Source: a virus. From it: a stretch of 21,984 nt of DNA. This document shows positions 7,096 to 14,198 of this stretch, one piece after another; the stretch's first letter is position 1, and every line of letters starts with the position of its first letter. Location: the IMG/VR virus record IMGVR_UViG_3300027368_000017, positions 1 to 21,984 of that record; one strand, given 5' to 3'. The notes under the pieces are model-generated. The model was not told the origin of the DNA and did not search any database. It saw nothing but the letters and a program-made list of their open reading frames with translations. A program made the translations under genes and the position numbers.

Positions 7096-7836
7096 TCAGT
7101 AGTTACCCTGAGTCAAAGCCGACCAAGAAACCGGGAATAGAGGTTGAATGATTTGGTTCACTTGTTCAGCCAGATCCTGGATTTCCTTTTGGGCATGGGA
7201 ATCGGATCGCTGGTTGTAGAAGTTCGCATAGGCGTACAGGGAGCCTGTCCAGACCCAGTTGACCTCTACCCCTTGGGGCAGCATAAAACGGGCTTGCTCG
7301 GGGCATACGCCGTCGTCAATGGCCTTCTCGTAGCGGCGGATCAGGTGCTCGCAGTCTTCCCGGTACACATGGAGCCACATTTCACTGCGAGGATGCTTGC
7401 CGGCACTGCCTTGTTTCACTGATGCGGCCGACTCCCGGAAGTGATCCGGCAGGTAGAACTGGGGCTTGGTCGAGATGTACCGGCGAGACTCTTCCGACTC
7501 TACAAAACCGATCTTGTGCTTGAAGCACTGGACTCGGATGGGAATGGGAGCCTGCATCCGGAGAGTGATCTGGGGATGGCCAAACGGCACCCAGTGGCAA
7601 GGAATGCTTCTGAGGTAGGTGGCTTGGCGCTTGACCTCTTCGGTGCTCATGCCTTCGGCACCCAGCTCCTTGATCAGCTTTTCCCAGTCTCCAGAGGCCA
7701 TGCCTCGAGCCAGGAACCTGACCAGGTTGTTGTTCTGGGCTTCGGTGAACTTGTCAGCCAGGGTGGCAAAGGATTGCCTGGCGTAATTGGCTACATCCCT
7801 GTCTGTCAGGTAATGATTTTCGTAAACAGCTTTCAT
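7096..7836 (-). CDS. thyX: Flavin-dependent thymidylate synthase ThyX
   Basis: A 246-residue enzyme that methylates dUMP to dTMP using FAD, NADPH and methylenetetrahydrofolate. The ThyX signature is present in the variant form KHKIGFVESEESRRY (residues 106-120), where the canonical motif is RHRxxSxNExSxRY; Arg-to-Lys changes and a one-residue insertion resemble other phage ThyX proteins. Residues 179-187 (PEQARFMLP) and 193-209 (NWVWTGSLYAYANFYNQ) match the C-terminal substrate-binding part. The ATG at 7836 is chosen because AACCAACTGAAAGAACCA precedes it; longer in-frame starts would run into the divergent fibre gene. It is the first gene of the minus-strand block, diverging from the plus-strand tail genes. 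Confidence 0.92.
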   Translation of the reverse strand: MKAVYENHYLTDRDVANYARQSFATLADKFTEAQNNNLVRFLARGMASGDWEKLIKELGAEGMSTEEVKRQATYLRSIPCHWVPFGHPQITLRMQAPIPIRVQCFKHKIGFVESEESRRYISTKPQFYLPDHFRESAASVKQGSAGKHPRSEMWLHVYREDCEHLIRRYEKAIDDGVCPEQARFMLPQGVEVNWVWTGSLYAYANFYNQRSDSHAQKEIQDLAEQVNQIIQPLFPVSWSALTQGNY

Positions 7837-7900
7837 TGGTTCTTTCAGTTGGTTTAAGGGGAATGGAGGATAATCGATCGCATTTATCGGAGATGTCTCT
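7837..7900. promoter_or_regulatory. Divergent 64-base spacer between thyX and the tail-fibre operon
   Basis: Both transcription blocks start outward from here. It holds the thyX leader (AACCAA box 7849-7854, GAAAGA Shine-Dalgarno), a GATAA...TTATC dyad around a CGATCG palindrome (about 7869-7888), and the GGAG Shine-Dalgarno of the fibre gene at 7889-7892. No convincing -35/-10 pair is visible for either direction. The dyad could be an operator or part of overlapping divergent promoters. Confidence 0.35.
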
Positions 7901-10900
7901 ATGACAGCTTGCTCAACAAATACGTGTGGGGTCGGTGGCTGGGGTGGTCCCCTGCCTGGAGATCCGGACAACAACTCTGTCCTGACGGCAACTCCCGCTT
8001 TTGGCGGGATTGATGTGTCTTGGTCTTACCCTGCAGTCAATCCTTTTGCAGTGGCTCACACCCTGTTGTTCAGGGGTTTGACCGATGACTTTAATTCTGC
8101 TTTGCAGATTGCCGTGGTATCGGGAAGCCAATACTACGACAAGACAGAAAACAATCAGCTGATCGAGTATTTCTACTGGATCAAGATTGTTTCTGTGAAT
8201 GGGACTGTGGGTGAATTGATTGGCCCAGCTTCTGCTGTTGCCAGACCAACCATCGATCAGATGATCGAATTGTTGAGTGGCAGGATCAATGCAGGTGTTT
8301 TGGCTCAGGCTTTGAGAACAGACATCGACCGTATTCAGTTGGTCAGTGCTGAGCTGCAAGCGGAAATTGACAGTCGTGACTTAGCCAACGCTGCAAACAA
8401 CCAGCTGTTGGCTGAGATGCAGGCAGAGATCAATGCTAGCTTAGGCATCATCACTGACGAGATCACCGGTCGCCAGGAAGGCGAGTCAGCACTGTTGGCA
8501 GAAGTCAATGCAGCGGCAGCAGCCATCGCTCTGGAGTCTACGACCCGAGCAGCGGCAATCCAGAACGAAGCAGATGCAAGAGCAACGGCTCTTTTGAATG
8601 AGGCTTCTGCCAGGTCTTCTGGTTTGTCTGCTTTGCAGACTCAGATCAACACGCTTCAGGCTGCGTCTTCTGGAGACTTTTCAGAGCTGCTGTCTGTGCT
8701 GCAGACAGAGCAGACAGCACGTATTGCTGGAGATCTTGCTGAATCGACATCCAGAGAGACTCTGGCTGTTCAGTTGCGTGGCGACTATCTAGGAAACAAC
8801 CCAGCCGAGTTGTCGACAGGTTTGTTGTTTGCTGAGCGCCAGGCTCGCATCGCGGCAGATGAAGTGGTGGTGAGTTCAATCACTGCGCTGAGTGCCACGG
8901 TCAGCACCAACGCTGCTGCACTGACTACGGAATCGACTACTCGAGCCAACGCTGATACGGCGCTTTCGAACCAGTTCACTACTCTGAGTGCACAGGTCAA
9001 CAACGCTACGACTGGTCTGCCTGCCACTCGAGCTACGCTGCTGAACAGCTACTACACCAAAACAGCGACCGACTCTGCGATCTCTGCTGCCACATTGAAC
9101 TTGGTTTCCAGCACTGGTTTGGCTACGGTTCTGGCCAGCTATCCGACCACAGCTTCGTTGACCCAGAACTACTACACCAAGTCTGCGACCGATGCTGCCA
9201 TCAGCAGTGCAACGACAACGCTGACAAGCACCTTCAATACAAGCCTTGGTTTGTATGTGCCAACGGCGACACTGACGAACAACTACTACACGAAGACGGC
9301 AACGGATCTGGCTATCTCGACAGCCTCGACTACGTTGTCTTCCGCGTTTGATGTGAAGCTTGGGCTGTACACGCCGACGGCAACGCTGACGAACCTGTAC
9401 TACACCAAGACTCAGGCCGACAGTGCGATCAGTGCAGCAACCCAGAACCTTGTTTCGACAACTGCTCTGAACACTGCGTTGACGGGCTACACGACAACTG
9501 CTGTTCTCAACACCAACTACTACACCAAGACTGCTGCAAACAGTGCGATCTCTGCAGCTGTTCAGAACTTGGTTTCGACTACGGCGTTGAACACTGCGCT
9601 CAGCAGCTATCCAACGACTGCCACGCTGACCACGAACTACTACACCAAGACGGCTGTAGATTCAGCGATCAGCTCTGCGACTCAGAGCCTGGTCTCGAAC
9701 GCCGGTTTGGCAACCACGCTGGCTGCGTACCCTACGACAGCGACGCTGACCAACAGCTACTTCACCCAGGCGCAGACCAACTCTGCGATCAGTCTGGCAA
9801 CCCAGAACCTGGTGTCGAACACAGGACTGGCTACGACTTTGGGCGGGTATGTCACCAACGCCACGTTGACGACGAACCACTACACAAAGACCCAGACCGA
9901 TTCTGCGATCAGCAGTGCGACAACTACCTTGGTGTCGAACGCTGGCTTAAACACAGCCTTGGGTGCGTACACGACAACCTCTGCGCTGCAGACAAACTAC
10001 TACACCAAGGCCCAAGCCAACACAGCAATCAGTGCTGCGATCACGACTTCCCAAACAACGCTGAACGGGAACATCGCTTCGGCTCAGTCCACGCTGCAGA
10101 CCAACATCAACACGGTCGATGGCAAGGTCACTTCGATCGGTGCTCGATACACAGCGGTGGTGTCAGCCAACGGTTTGGTTGGTGGCTTCGGGGTCTACAA
10201 CAACGGCACCGTGATTCAGGCTGGTTTTGATGTCAATGAGTTCTGGGTAGGCTCAAGCCAATCGAACAAGCGCAAGCCGTTCATCATCAGTGATGGCATC
10301 ACCTACATCGATGACGCTGCGATCAACAAGCTGACCTTCACCAAGCTGCGGGATGAGTCTGGCTCTGTGCTGATCGAGAACGGCAAGATCAAAGCCAACT
10401 ACTTGCAGGTTACTTCGATCAGCGGAGGTAACTACACTGGGTACGCTTGGCCTTCCAGCGGCACAGGCTTTCATCTTGGTCCTAGTGGTTTGCTATTGGG
10501 CAGGTACTCTGCAACCGATCCGACCAGCGGGTACTTCCAGTTCGACACCGCCACCAAAGCCATTTACATGAATGGTATGAGTATTGTGAACGGCCAGATT
10601 GCTTTCTCTGGCACGGTGATCAATACCGACAACATCAACAACGAGTCGGTCAACATCTTCAAGTTGGCTCGTGGTGCTGCGCTTCCGGATTACGTACGTA
10701 CCTACAAAGGAGGCTCAACTCCTGGAGTGACTGTCAATGGTTGGTTGCCTTTGCAGTTGGATGCAGCAGCTTTGAACAACAAATTAGGTGCGGTTGATTA
10801 CGACGCCTATCGTATTTTGTTACCTGCAGGCACTTACTTTTACGAGCTGTCAGTCCCAGTAAAGTGTGATGGTAGTGATACCAATGATGCTGCTTACACT

Positions 10901-11233
10901 GCCATCCTAGTAAATCCGCCAGGAACATCTGCTGGTTCTACGCAAACTGTGTGCGGTGAGGTAAATGTGGGAGGATGGAAAGACCCTCAGTATGTGTACA
11001 CATGCTGGGAGGAATACACCCCAACAAACTTTACTGTCCTCAGTACTGCAGGCGTAAACGTATTAGGTGACTGGCAAACTGGAACTATTTTTGGTGTCGG
11101 TCGATTTACAGTCAACGGGTCGACTTACATTTCTGCTGCTGTAAAAACTACGGACGGCGGTCCTGCACTTCGAGTTGTGGCTCGAAACGGGTATTCGACT
11201 ACGATTCTTCGTATCTGGCGTGACGCTACATAA
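7901..11233 (+). CDS. Tail-tip/tail-fibre protein with FN3, coiled coil, 40-residue repeats and DUF1983-like part
   Basis: A 1110-residue structural protein. Residues 1-25 are Cys/Gly-rich (TACSTNTCGVGGWGG). Residues about 26-112 form a fibronectin III-like domain (AFGGIDVSWSYP ... EYFYWIKIVSVNG). Residues about 120-375 are Ala-rich coiled coil with repeated ESTTRA-type segments. Nine 38-40-residue units beginning NYYTKTxxDxAIS occupy 382-717. Residues about 740-850 (SANGLVGGFGVYNNG ... FIISDGITYIDDAAINKLTF) resemble the DUF1983 part of lambda J-type tail-tip proteins. The remainder is a distinct distal tip with scattered cysteines, probably the receptor-contacting end. It starts at the ATG at 7901 with GGAG 8 bases upstream and heads the plus-strand block. 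It looks like the distal half of a J protein without the hub domains. Confidence 0.85.
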   Translation: MTACSTNTCGVGGWGGPLPGDPDNNSVLTATPAFGGIDVSWSYPAVNPFAVAHTLLFRGLTDDFNSALQIAVVSGSQYYDKTENNQLIEYFYWIKIVSVNGTVGELIGPASAVARPTIDQMIELLSGRINAGVLAQALRTDIDRIQLVSAELQAEIDSRDLANAANNQLLAEMQAEINASLGIITDEITGRQEGESALLAEVNAAAAAIALESTTRAAAIQNEADARATALLNEASARSSGLSALQTQINTLQAASSGDFSELLSVLQTEQTARIAGDLAESTSRETLAVQLRGDYLGNNPAELSTGLLFAERQARIAADEVVVSSITALSATVSTNAAALTTESTTRANADTALSNQFTTLSAQVNNATTGLPATRATLLNSYYTKTATDSAISAATLNLVSSTGLATVLASYPTTASLTQNYYTKSATDAAISSATTTLTSTFNTSLGLYVPTATLTNNYYTKTATDLAISTASTTLSSAFDVKLGLYTPTATLTNLYYTKTQADSAISAATQNLVSTTALNTALTGYTTTAVLNTNYYTKTAANSAISAAVQNLVSTTALNTALSSYPTTATLTTNYYTKTAVDSAISSATQSLVSNAGLATTLAAYPTTATLTNSYFTQAQTNSAISLATQNLVSNTGLATTLGGYVTNATLTTNHYTKTQTDSAISSATTTLVSNAGLNTALGAYTTTSALQTNYYTKAQANTAISAAITTSQTTLNGNIASAQSTLQTNINTVDGKVTSIGARYTAVVSANGLVGGFGVYNNGTVIQAGFDVNEFWVGSSQSNKRKPFIISDGITYIDDAAINKLTFTKLRDESGSVLIENGKIKANYLQVTSISGGNYTGYAWPSSGTGFHLGPSGLLLGRYSATDPTSGYFQFDTATKAIYMNGMSIVNGQIAFSGTVINTDNINNESVNIFKLARGAALPDYVRTYKGGSTPGVTVNGWLPLQLDAAALNNKLGAVDYDAYRILLPAGTYFYELSVPVKCDGSDTNDAAYTAILVNPPGTSAGSTQTVCGEVNVGGWKDPQYVYTCWEEYTPTNFTVLSTAGVNVLGDWQTGTIFGVGRFTVNGSTYISAAVKTTDGGPALRVVARNGYSTTILRIWRDAT
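9044..10051 (+). repeat. Nine tandem approximately 120-base repeats coding the fibre shaft
   Basis: Each unit encodes about 40 residues (two units encode 38) with the consensus N-Y-Y-T-K-T-x-x-D-S-A-I-S-x-A, then a variable L-V-S stretch ending T-A-T-L-T. Unit starts fall near 9044, 9164, 9278, 9392, 9512, 9632, 9752, 9872 and 9992; the last unit is incomplete. The reading frame is kept throughout, so copy number could change by recombination without breaking the gene. The pattern is that of a rod-like trimeric fibre shaft. Confidence 0.9.
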
Positions 11234-11242
11234 GGACTTGCA

Positions 11243-11668
11243 ATGTTTTCAATCTACGATTTGTTTACGGGAGAGATCAAAAGGGTCTCTGAAACAGCCA
11301 ACCCAAGCCACGGAGAAGGCTTTGTTGAGGGGGAATACAGTTCAGCAACGCACTACGTCAAAAAAGGTGTGGTGCTTGAATTGCCTGCAAAGCTTGCCAA
11401 TGAGCCTGTCTTTGACTACTTACTAGAACGATGGGTAGAGGTTGCAAACTTGGACACCCGCAGATTGTTGATGCAGCGGGGGAAGCTCTTGTCTGATTCC
11501 GACTGGACTCAGATGCCAGATGTCAATTTGGCAAACAAAGCAGAGTGGGCTGCATACAGGCAAGCCTTGAGAGACATGACGTTGCAGCCTGGCTACCCAG
11601 TGAACGTGGTTTGGCCTGTCAAGCCTGAACCAATAAGGTCTCAGGTCTTTGATGTGGGGAGCATGTAA
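11243..11668 (+). CDS. Phage tail assembly chaperone-like protein
   Basis: 141 residues. The C-terminal region (about 72-127: RRLLMQRGKLLSDSDWTQM, then EWAAYRQALRDMTLQPGYP and NVVWPVKP) matches the layout of Phage_tail_APC proteins: paired arginines, a DSDWTQ motif, YRQALRD, then a WP motif. Such proteins usually sit beside a tail or fibre gene and help it fold or assemble. Here the gene begins 9 bases after the long fibre gene with AAGGA in front, so it is probably the chaperone for that fibre. The N-terminal 70 residues are not recognised. Its stop overlaps the next ATG by one base. Confidence 0.75.
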   Translation: MFSIYDLFTGEIKRVSETANPSHGEGFVEGEYSSATHYVKKGVVLELPAKLANEPVFDYLLERWVEVANLDTRRLLMQRGKLLSDSDWTQMPDVNLANKAEWAAYRQALRDMTLQPGYPVNVVWPVKPEPIRSQVFDVGSM

Positions 11669-12138
11669 TGTACTCGTTTGAAAAACAAGACCTGAATGGC
11701 TTTGTAATACATAAGTCTTACCAGCAGATGGGTGACAAACACCACAAGAGGTTTGGGGTTGGTGTAACTCCTTTGAACCAAGGCACCTTGAACGTGTATA
11801 TCCAAGGACAGTTCAAACTCAAATGTGCTGGCTTTGAGCAAGTGCTCAATGCTGGCCAGACAAGTTTGGAAGTTGCTTTGGAAACTTATCCTGCAGGTCA
11901 GGTGTTTGAAGAAGAGGTGCTGAGTGATACTGGCACCCGCTTTTGCATTGGTTGCAAGCAAAAGGGAACTTGGTACAGAGCCAAGATTGATGTGACACCA
12001 GAAACCCCTGTGACAGGTCCAGGCTTGATGGTGGTTTTGTCTGGGGAAATCGGGGGACAAGGTGTTGGAAGCTGCTTTGTCTTGAATGAAAACGAAGTGG
12101 GTATTGGCACTGGCACGGTAATTCGCTGCTGGGTATAA
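11668..12138 (+). CDS. Unrecognised fibre-associated protein
   Basis: 156 residues, translationally coupled to the preceding chaperone-like gene (ATGTAATG junction; GGGGAG upstream). I do not recognise the family. It has no signal peptide or membrane segment. It is rich in Gly and short beta-type stretches, contains three CxxC-like or isolated cysteines in the middle (CIGCKQKG), and ends with a Gly-rich segment GEIGGQGVGS followed by NENEVGIGTGTVIRC. Base composition here is lower in G+C than the flanking fibre genes. Its position suggests a fibre decoration or accessory protein moved together with the fibre tip, which is an inference from context only. Confidence 0.6.
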   Translation: MYSFEKQDLNGFVIHKSYQQMGDKHHKRFGVGVTPLNQGTLNVYIQGQFKLKCAGFEQVLNAGQTSLEVALETYPAGQVFEEEVLSDTGTRFCIGCKQKGTWYRAKIDVTPETPVTGPGLMVVLSGEIGGQGVGSCFVLNENEVGIGTGTVIRCWV

Positions 12139-12150
12139 CCAAGTTTCCTA

Positions 12151-12159
12151 TGGTCTAAT
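12151..12159 (+). promoter_or_regulatory. Candidate extended -10 promoter element
   Basis: TGGTCTAAT fits an extended -10 (TG-N-TATAAT with one mismatch) in the only sizeable plus-strand spacer (12139-12249). No good -35 hexamer lies 17 bases upstream, which is tolerable for extended -10 promoters. A start site near 12166 would give a leader of about 84 nt that contains the hairpin at 12191-12244. Confidence 0.35.
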
Positions 12160-12190
12160 ACGGACCTATCAACGGATGTCTGACTGAAGC

Positions 12191-12244
12191 AGGAACTTCC
12201 GACACGCAAATCTTGGATGCTATGCATCCATAGTCGGAGATCCT
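12191..12244 (+). promoter_or_regulatory. Structured 5' leader that pairs with the Shine-Dalgarno
   Basis: Nested inverted repeats: AGGA (12191-12194) with TCCT (12241-12244), TTCCGAC (12197-12203) with GTCGGAG (12233-12239), and an inner perfect GGATGC-TAT-GCATCC (12215-12229). The GGAG presumed to be the Shine-Dalgarno of the next gene (12236-12239) lies inside the middle stem, so folding would hide it. No U-tract follows, so it is not a standard terminator. Confidence 0.5.
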
Positions 12245-12249
12245 GCAAG

Positions 12250-12585
12250 ATGACTGAACGAATCAAGCTGGTTCGAGGCGATACAGCTCCACAAATTCGC
12301 CTCACGCTGACTGATGAAGTCAGCACCACCCCCATCAATTTAACGGGCGCTACGGTCACTCTGCACTTCCGTGCAGTCGGTGCTGACACCGTGCTGTTCT
12401 CCCGTCCGGCATTCATCAACCAGGACATTGCTGCCACAGGTGTCTGTGTCATCTCCTGGGAAGAGGATGACTTGGATGTGGAGGCGGGTGATTACGAGGG
12501 CGAGATCGAGATCGTCAGGGCTGGTGGTGGCCGTGAAACGATCTACGACATCCTCAAGTTCCGAGTGCGAGAAGACTTCGCATGA
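12250..12585 (+). CDS. BppU-like baseplate/fibre N-terminal domain protein
   Basis: 111 residues: MTERIKLVRGDTAPQIRL, then INLTGATVTLHFRAVG and a DYEGEIEIVRAGG stretch before the end. The GDT-x-P opening followed by an L-T-G-A-T-V beta strand is the pattern of BppU N-terminal (DUF2479-like) domains that attach baseplate or fibre components. No membrane segment. The ATG at 12250 is chosen over an in-frame ATG 33 bases upstream because GGAG lies about 10 bases before it and the upstream ATG has no Shine-Dalgarno and falls in the leader hairpin. The stop overlaps the next start (ATGA). Confidence 0.7.
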   Translation: MTERIKLVRGDTAPQIRLTLTDEVSTTPINLTGATVTLHFRAVGADTVLFSRPAFINQDIAATGVCVISWEEDDLDVEAGDYEGEIEIVRAGGGRETIYDILKFRVREDFA

Positions 12586-13715
12586 GCTTTCGAGGGGTAG
12601 CCAATGCCGTCCGCGTCGCAGCCGTCAGGCTGAGCGCGGATGTTTCAGTTCGTCCTCTGAGTACCGTTCTGGTAGCTCGAGACGAACGCATTGCTGCCTC
12701 TTACACCGCCAGCAACATCCTGGCTGGGATTGTCCCGGCACACACCCATGCAGCGATTTCCGTATCGGCCGCTCAGCTGGCCTACGACCTGGGCGTCTGG
12801 CTGACTCACCTGAGGTATCAAGACAGCTTTGGTGCCATGGACAAGGCACTGTTCTCGTTCTTCAAGACCAAGACTGAAAACCTGCAGCTGGCTGAGGATG
12901 TCACGGCCCAGTTCTACAAGAACCTCAGTGAAACCCTTGGCTTGACGGACAAGCAGATCTTCTTGGTCTTCAAGAAGCTGGTTGATGAGGCTGGTGTTGA
13001 AGAGCTGTACCAGATGCGTTTTGCACGCAGCCGCTTTGAGCAGGCTGGTGCCACGGATGCCTATCAGCACATCCTGAACAAACAACCAAAAGAGACTGCC
13101 GGTGTACGAGATCTCCAAGGGTTTACCCTATACAAAGGCTTCAGTGAAGCCGGAGCAGTAGCTGAGAGCTCGCTCAGGGTTTTCACCAAGAACAACAACG
13201 ACTTTGCAAGATTGCTTGATCAACGACAGAAAAGCTTTTCAAAGTCGCTCAAAGACTTTTTGAATGCTACTGATGACGTTGACGGTGCTGCTTCAATCTT
13301 AGATGACCAGGAAATTCAGTTCATCAAACAGCGTACCGATCTTGGTTCGGTATCTGATTTGTTTGCGTTTGCAATGTCCTACGTCCGTGCCTATGAGGAC
13401 AGCTACAAAGCTCTGGACAAGATCATCTTTGGTTTTGGAAAGACGTTGCTCGAGACGAGCAGGTTTTCTGATTCAAAGAGCTTTGTATTCAGCAAGAAGC
13501 TGGCTGATTCATTTGGTTCAAGGGATGTGTTGGCCAAGGCAATGGCTCGACCTATAACCGATAATGCGCGTGCTGTGGATCTGAAGGCATTTGCCCTCAG
13601 TAAAGCACGAACGGATGCGGCCACATTGTCCGACAGTGGTTCGTTGAGAAGTCAAGGTTACTGTGATTTCTCTTACTTCTCAGAAGATTACGTCGGCACC
13701 TTCAGAACTTTCTAA
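12582..13715 (+). CDS. Virion protein built of 18-residue repeats, possible beta-solenoid fibre
   Basis: 377 residues, coupled to the preceding gene by an ATGA overlap. Residues 1-68 are a non-repetitive, Val/Ala-rich head. Residues 69-350 are about fifteen units of 18 residues, with Asp/Glu at position 1, a hydrophobic residue at 7, Lys/Arg at 9 and Asp/Glu at 13 (for example DKIIFGFGKTLLETSRFS and DSKSFVFSKKLADSFGSR). One 10-residue insert (231-240) and one 20-residue unit (259-278) interrupt the register. The C-terminus, GYCDFSYFSEDYVGTFRTF, ends in a motif like the YFAEDYVG tail of other phage structural proteins. Location among fibre genes supports an elongated virion component; the exact role is unknown. 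Confidence 0.7.
   Translation: MSFRGVANAVRVAAVRLSADVSVRPLSTVLVARDERIAASYTASNILAGIVPAHTHAAISVSAAQLAYDLGVWLTHLRYQDSFGAMDKALFSFFKTKTENLQLAEDVTAQFYKNLSETLGLTDKQIFLVFKKLVDEAGVEELYQMRFARSRFEQAGATDAYQHILNKQPKETAGVRDLQGFTLYKGFSEAGAVAESSLRVFTKNNNDFARLLDQRQKSFSKSLKDFLNATDDVDGAASILDDQEIQFIKQRTDLGSVSDLFAFAMSYVRAYEDSYKALDKIIFGFGKTLLETSRFSDSKSFVFSKKLADSFGSRDVLAKAMARPITDNARAVDLKAFALSKARTDAATLSDSGSLRSQGYCDFSYFSEDYVGTFRTF
12786..13631 (+). repeat. Fifteen 54-base (18-residue) protein-level repeats
   Basis: Units begin at residues 69, 87, 105, 123, 141, 159, 177, 195, 213, 241, 259, 279, 297, 315 and 333. By direct alignment, position 1 is acidic in 15 of 15, position 9 is Lys/Arg in 13 of 15, and position 13 is acidic in 14 of 15. 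The DNA of the units has diverged, so the repeat is conserved at protein level. Confidence 0.8.
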
Positions 13716-13727
13716 AAGGAAAACATC

Positions 13728-14186
13728 ATGATCAATGACAACCTCAAACTCTCTGGTGCCTTGAGCATCGTTTTGACTGACAAGGACGGCAACGTCAAGG
13801 ATTCCCGCGAGGTGAAAAACCTGGTGGTGAATGCTGGCTTGGCCTACATCATCAGCCGCATGGTTGGTACAGCCAAAGCTGTGGTGAGCCACATGGCTCT
13901 TGGTGCTGGTACGAGTGCTGCAGCGGCTTCTCAGACCGATTTGGTGTCGATGCTGGGCTCCCGTGAGCCATTGGACAGCACCACGATCACAGGCACCAAC
14001 CTGGAGAAGGTCCAGTACATCTCGACCTTTGAACCAGGTGATGCCACAGGTGCTGTGACTGAAGCAGGTTTGTTTAACGCTGCTTCGGGTGGCGACATGC
14101 TGTGCCGCACGGTGTTCCCTGTCGTGAACAAGGCTGCTGACGATCAAATGGCCATCACTTGGACCATCACTCTGAGCGCTATTTAA
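13728..14186 (+). CDS. Small phage virion structural protein
   Basis: 152 residues, start preceded by AAAAGGAAAACATC. Order of features: an N-terminal beta-rich part (LSIVLTDKDGNVKDSREVKN), then NLVVNAGLAYIISRMVG, then VVSHMALGAGTSAAAASQT, and a C-terminal GAVTEAGLFNAASGGDMLCR stretch ending in ITWTITLSAI. This layout is common among small virion proteins encoded beside fibres in many phages, as I recall it. It has no signal peptide or membrane segment. It lies directly before the large S74 fibre and may form its attachment or collar; that role is inferred from position. Confidence 0.65.
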   Translation: MINDNLKLSGALSIVLTDKDGNVKDSREVKNLVVNAGLAYIISRMVGTAKAVVSHMALGAGTSAAAASQTDLVSMLGSREPLDSTTITGTNLEKVQYISTFEPGDATGAVTEAGLFNAASGGDMLCRTVFPVVNKAADDQMAITWTITLSAI

Positions 14187-14198
14187 TAAGGAGCTCAA

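Noticed and set aside
6992-7100. Cobalamin riboswitch upstream of nrdJ
   Set aside because: The spacer is taken up by a simple terminator hairpin and is too short for a B12 aptamer; no B12-box was seen.
9044-10051. Regular repeats that could be taken for a CRISPR array
   Set aside because: The repeats are in frame, code a continuous fibre shaft, and have no short-repeat/unique-spacer alternation.
10690-11233. Diversity-generating retroelement target in the fibre tip
   Set aside because: No reverse transcriptase, no template repeat and no adenine-biased near-copy was found in the window.
12157-12173. TAATACG start resembling a T7-type promoter
   Set aside because: Only the first seven bases match the T7 consensus and the initiation region does not; no single-subunit RNA polymerase gene is in the window.
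12371-12877. Plus-strand 168-codon frame across the BppU-like and repeat-protein genes
   Set aside because: Overlaps both real genes in another frame, Arg/Ser-rich, and has no start signal.
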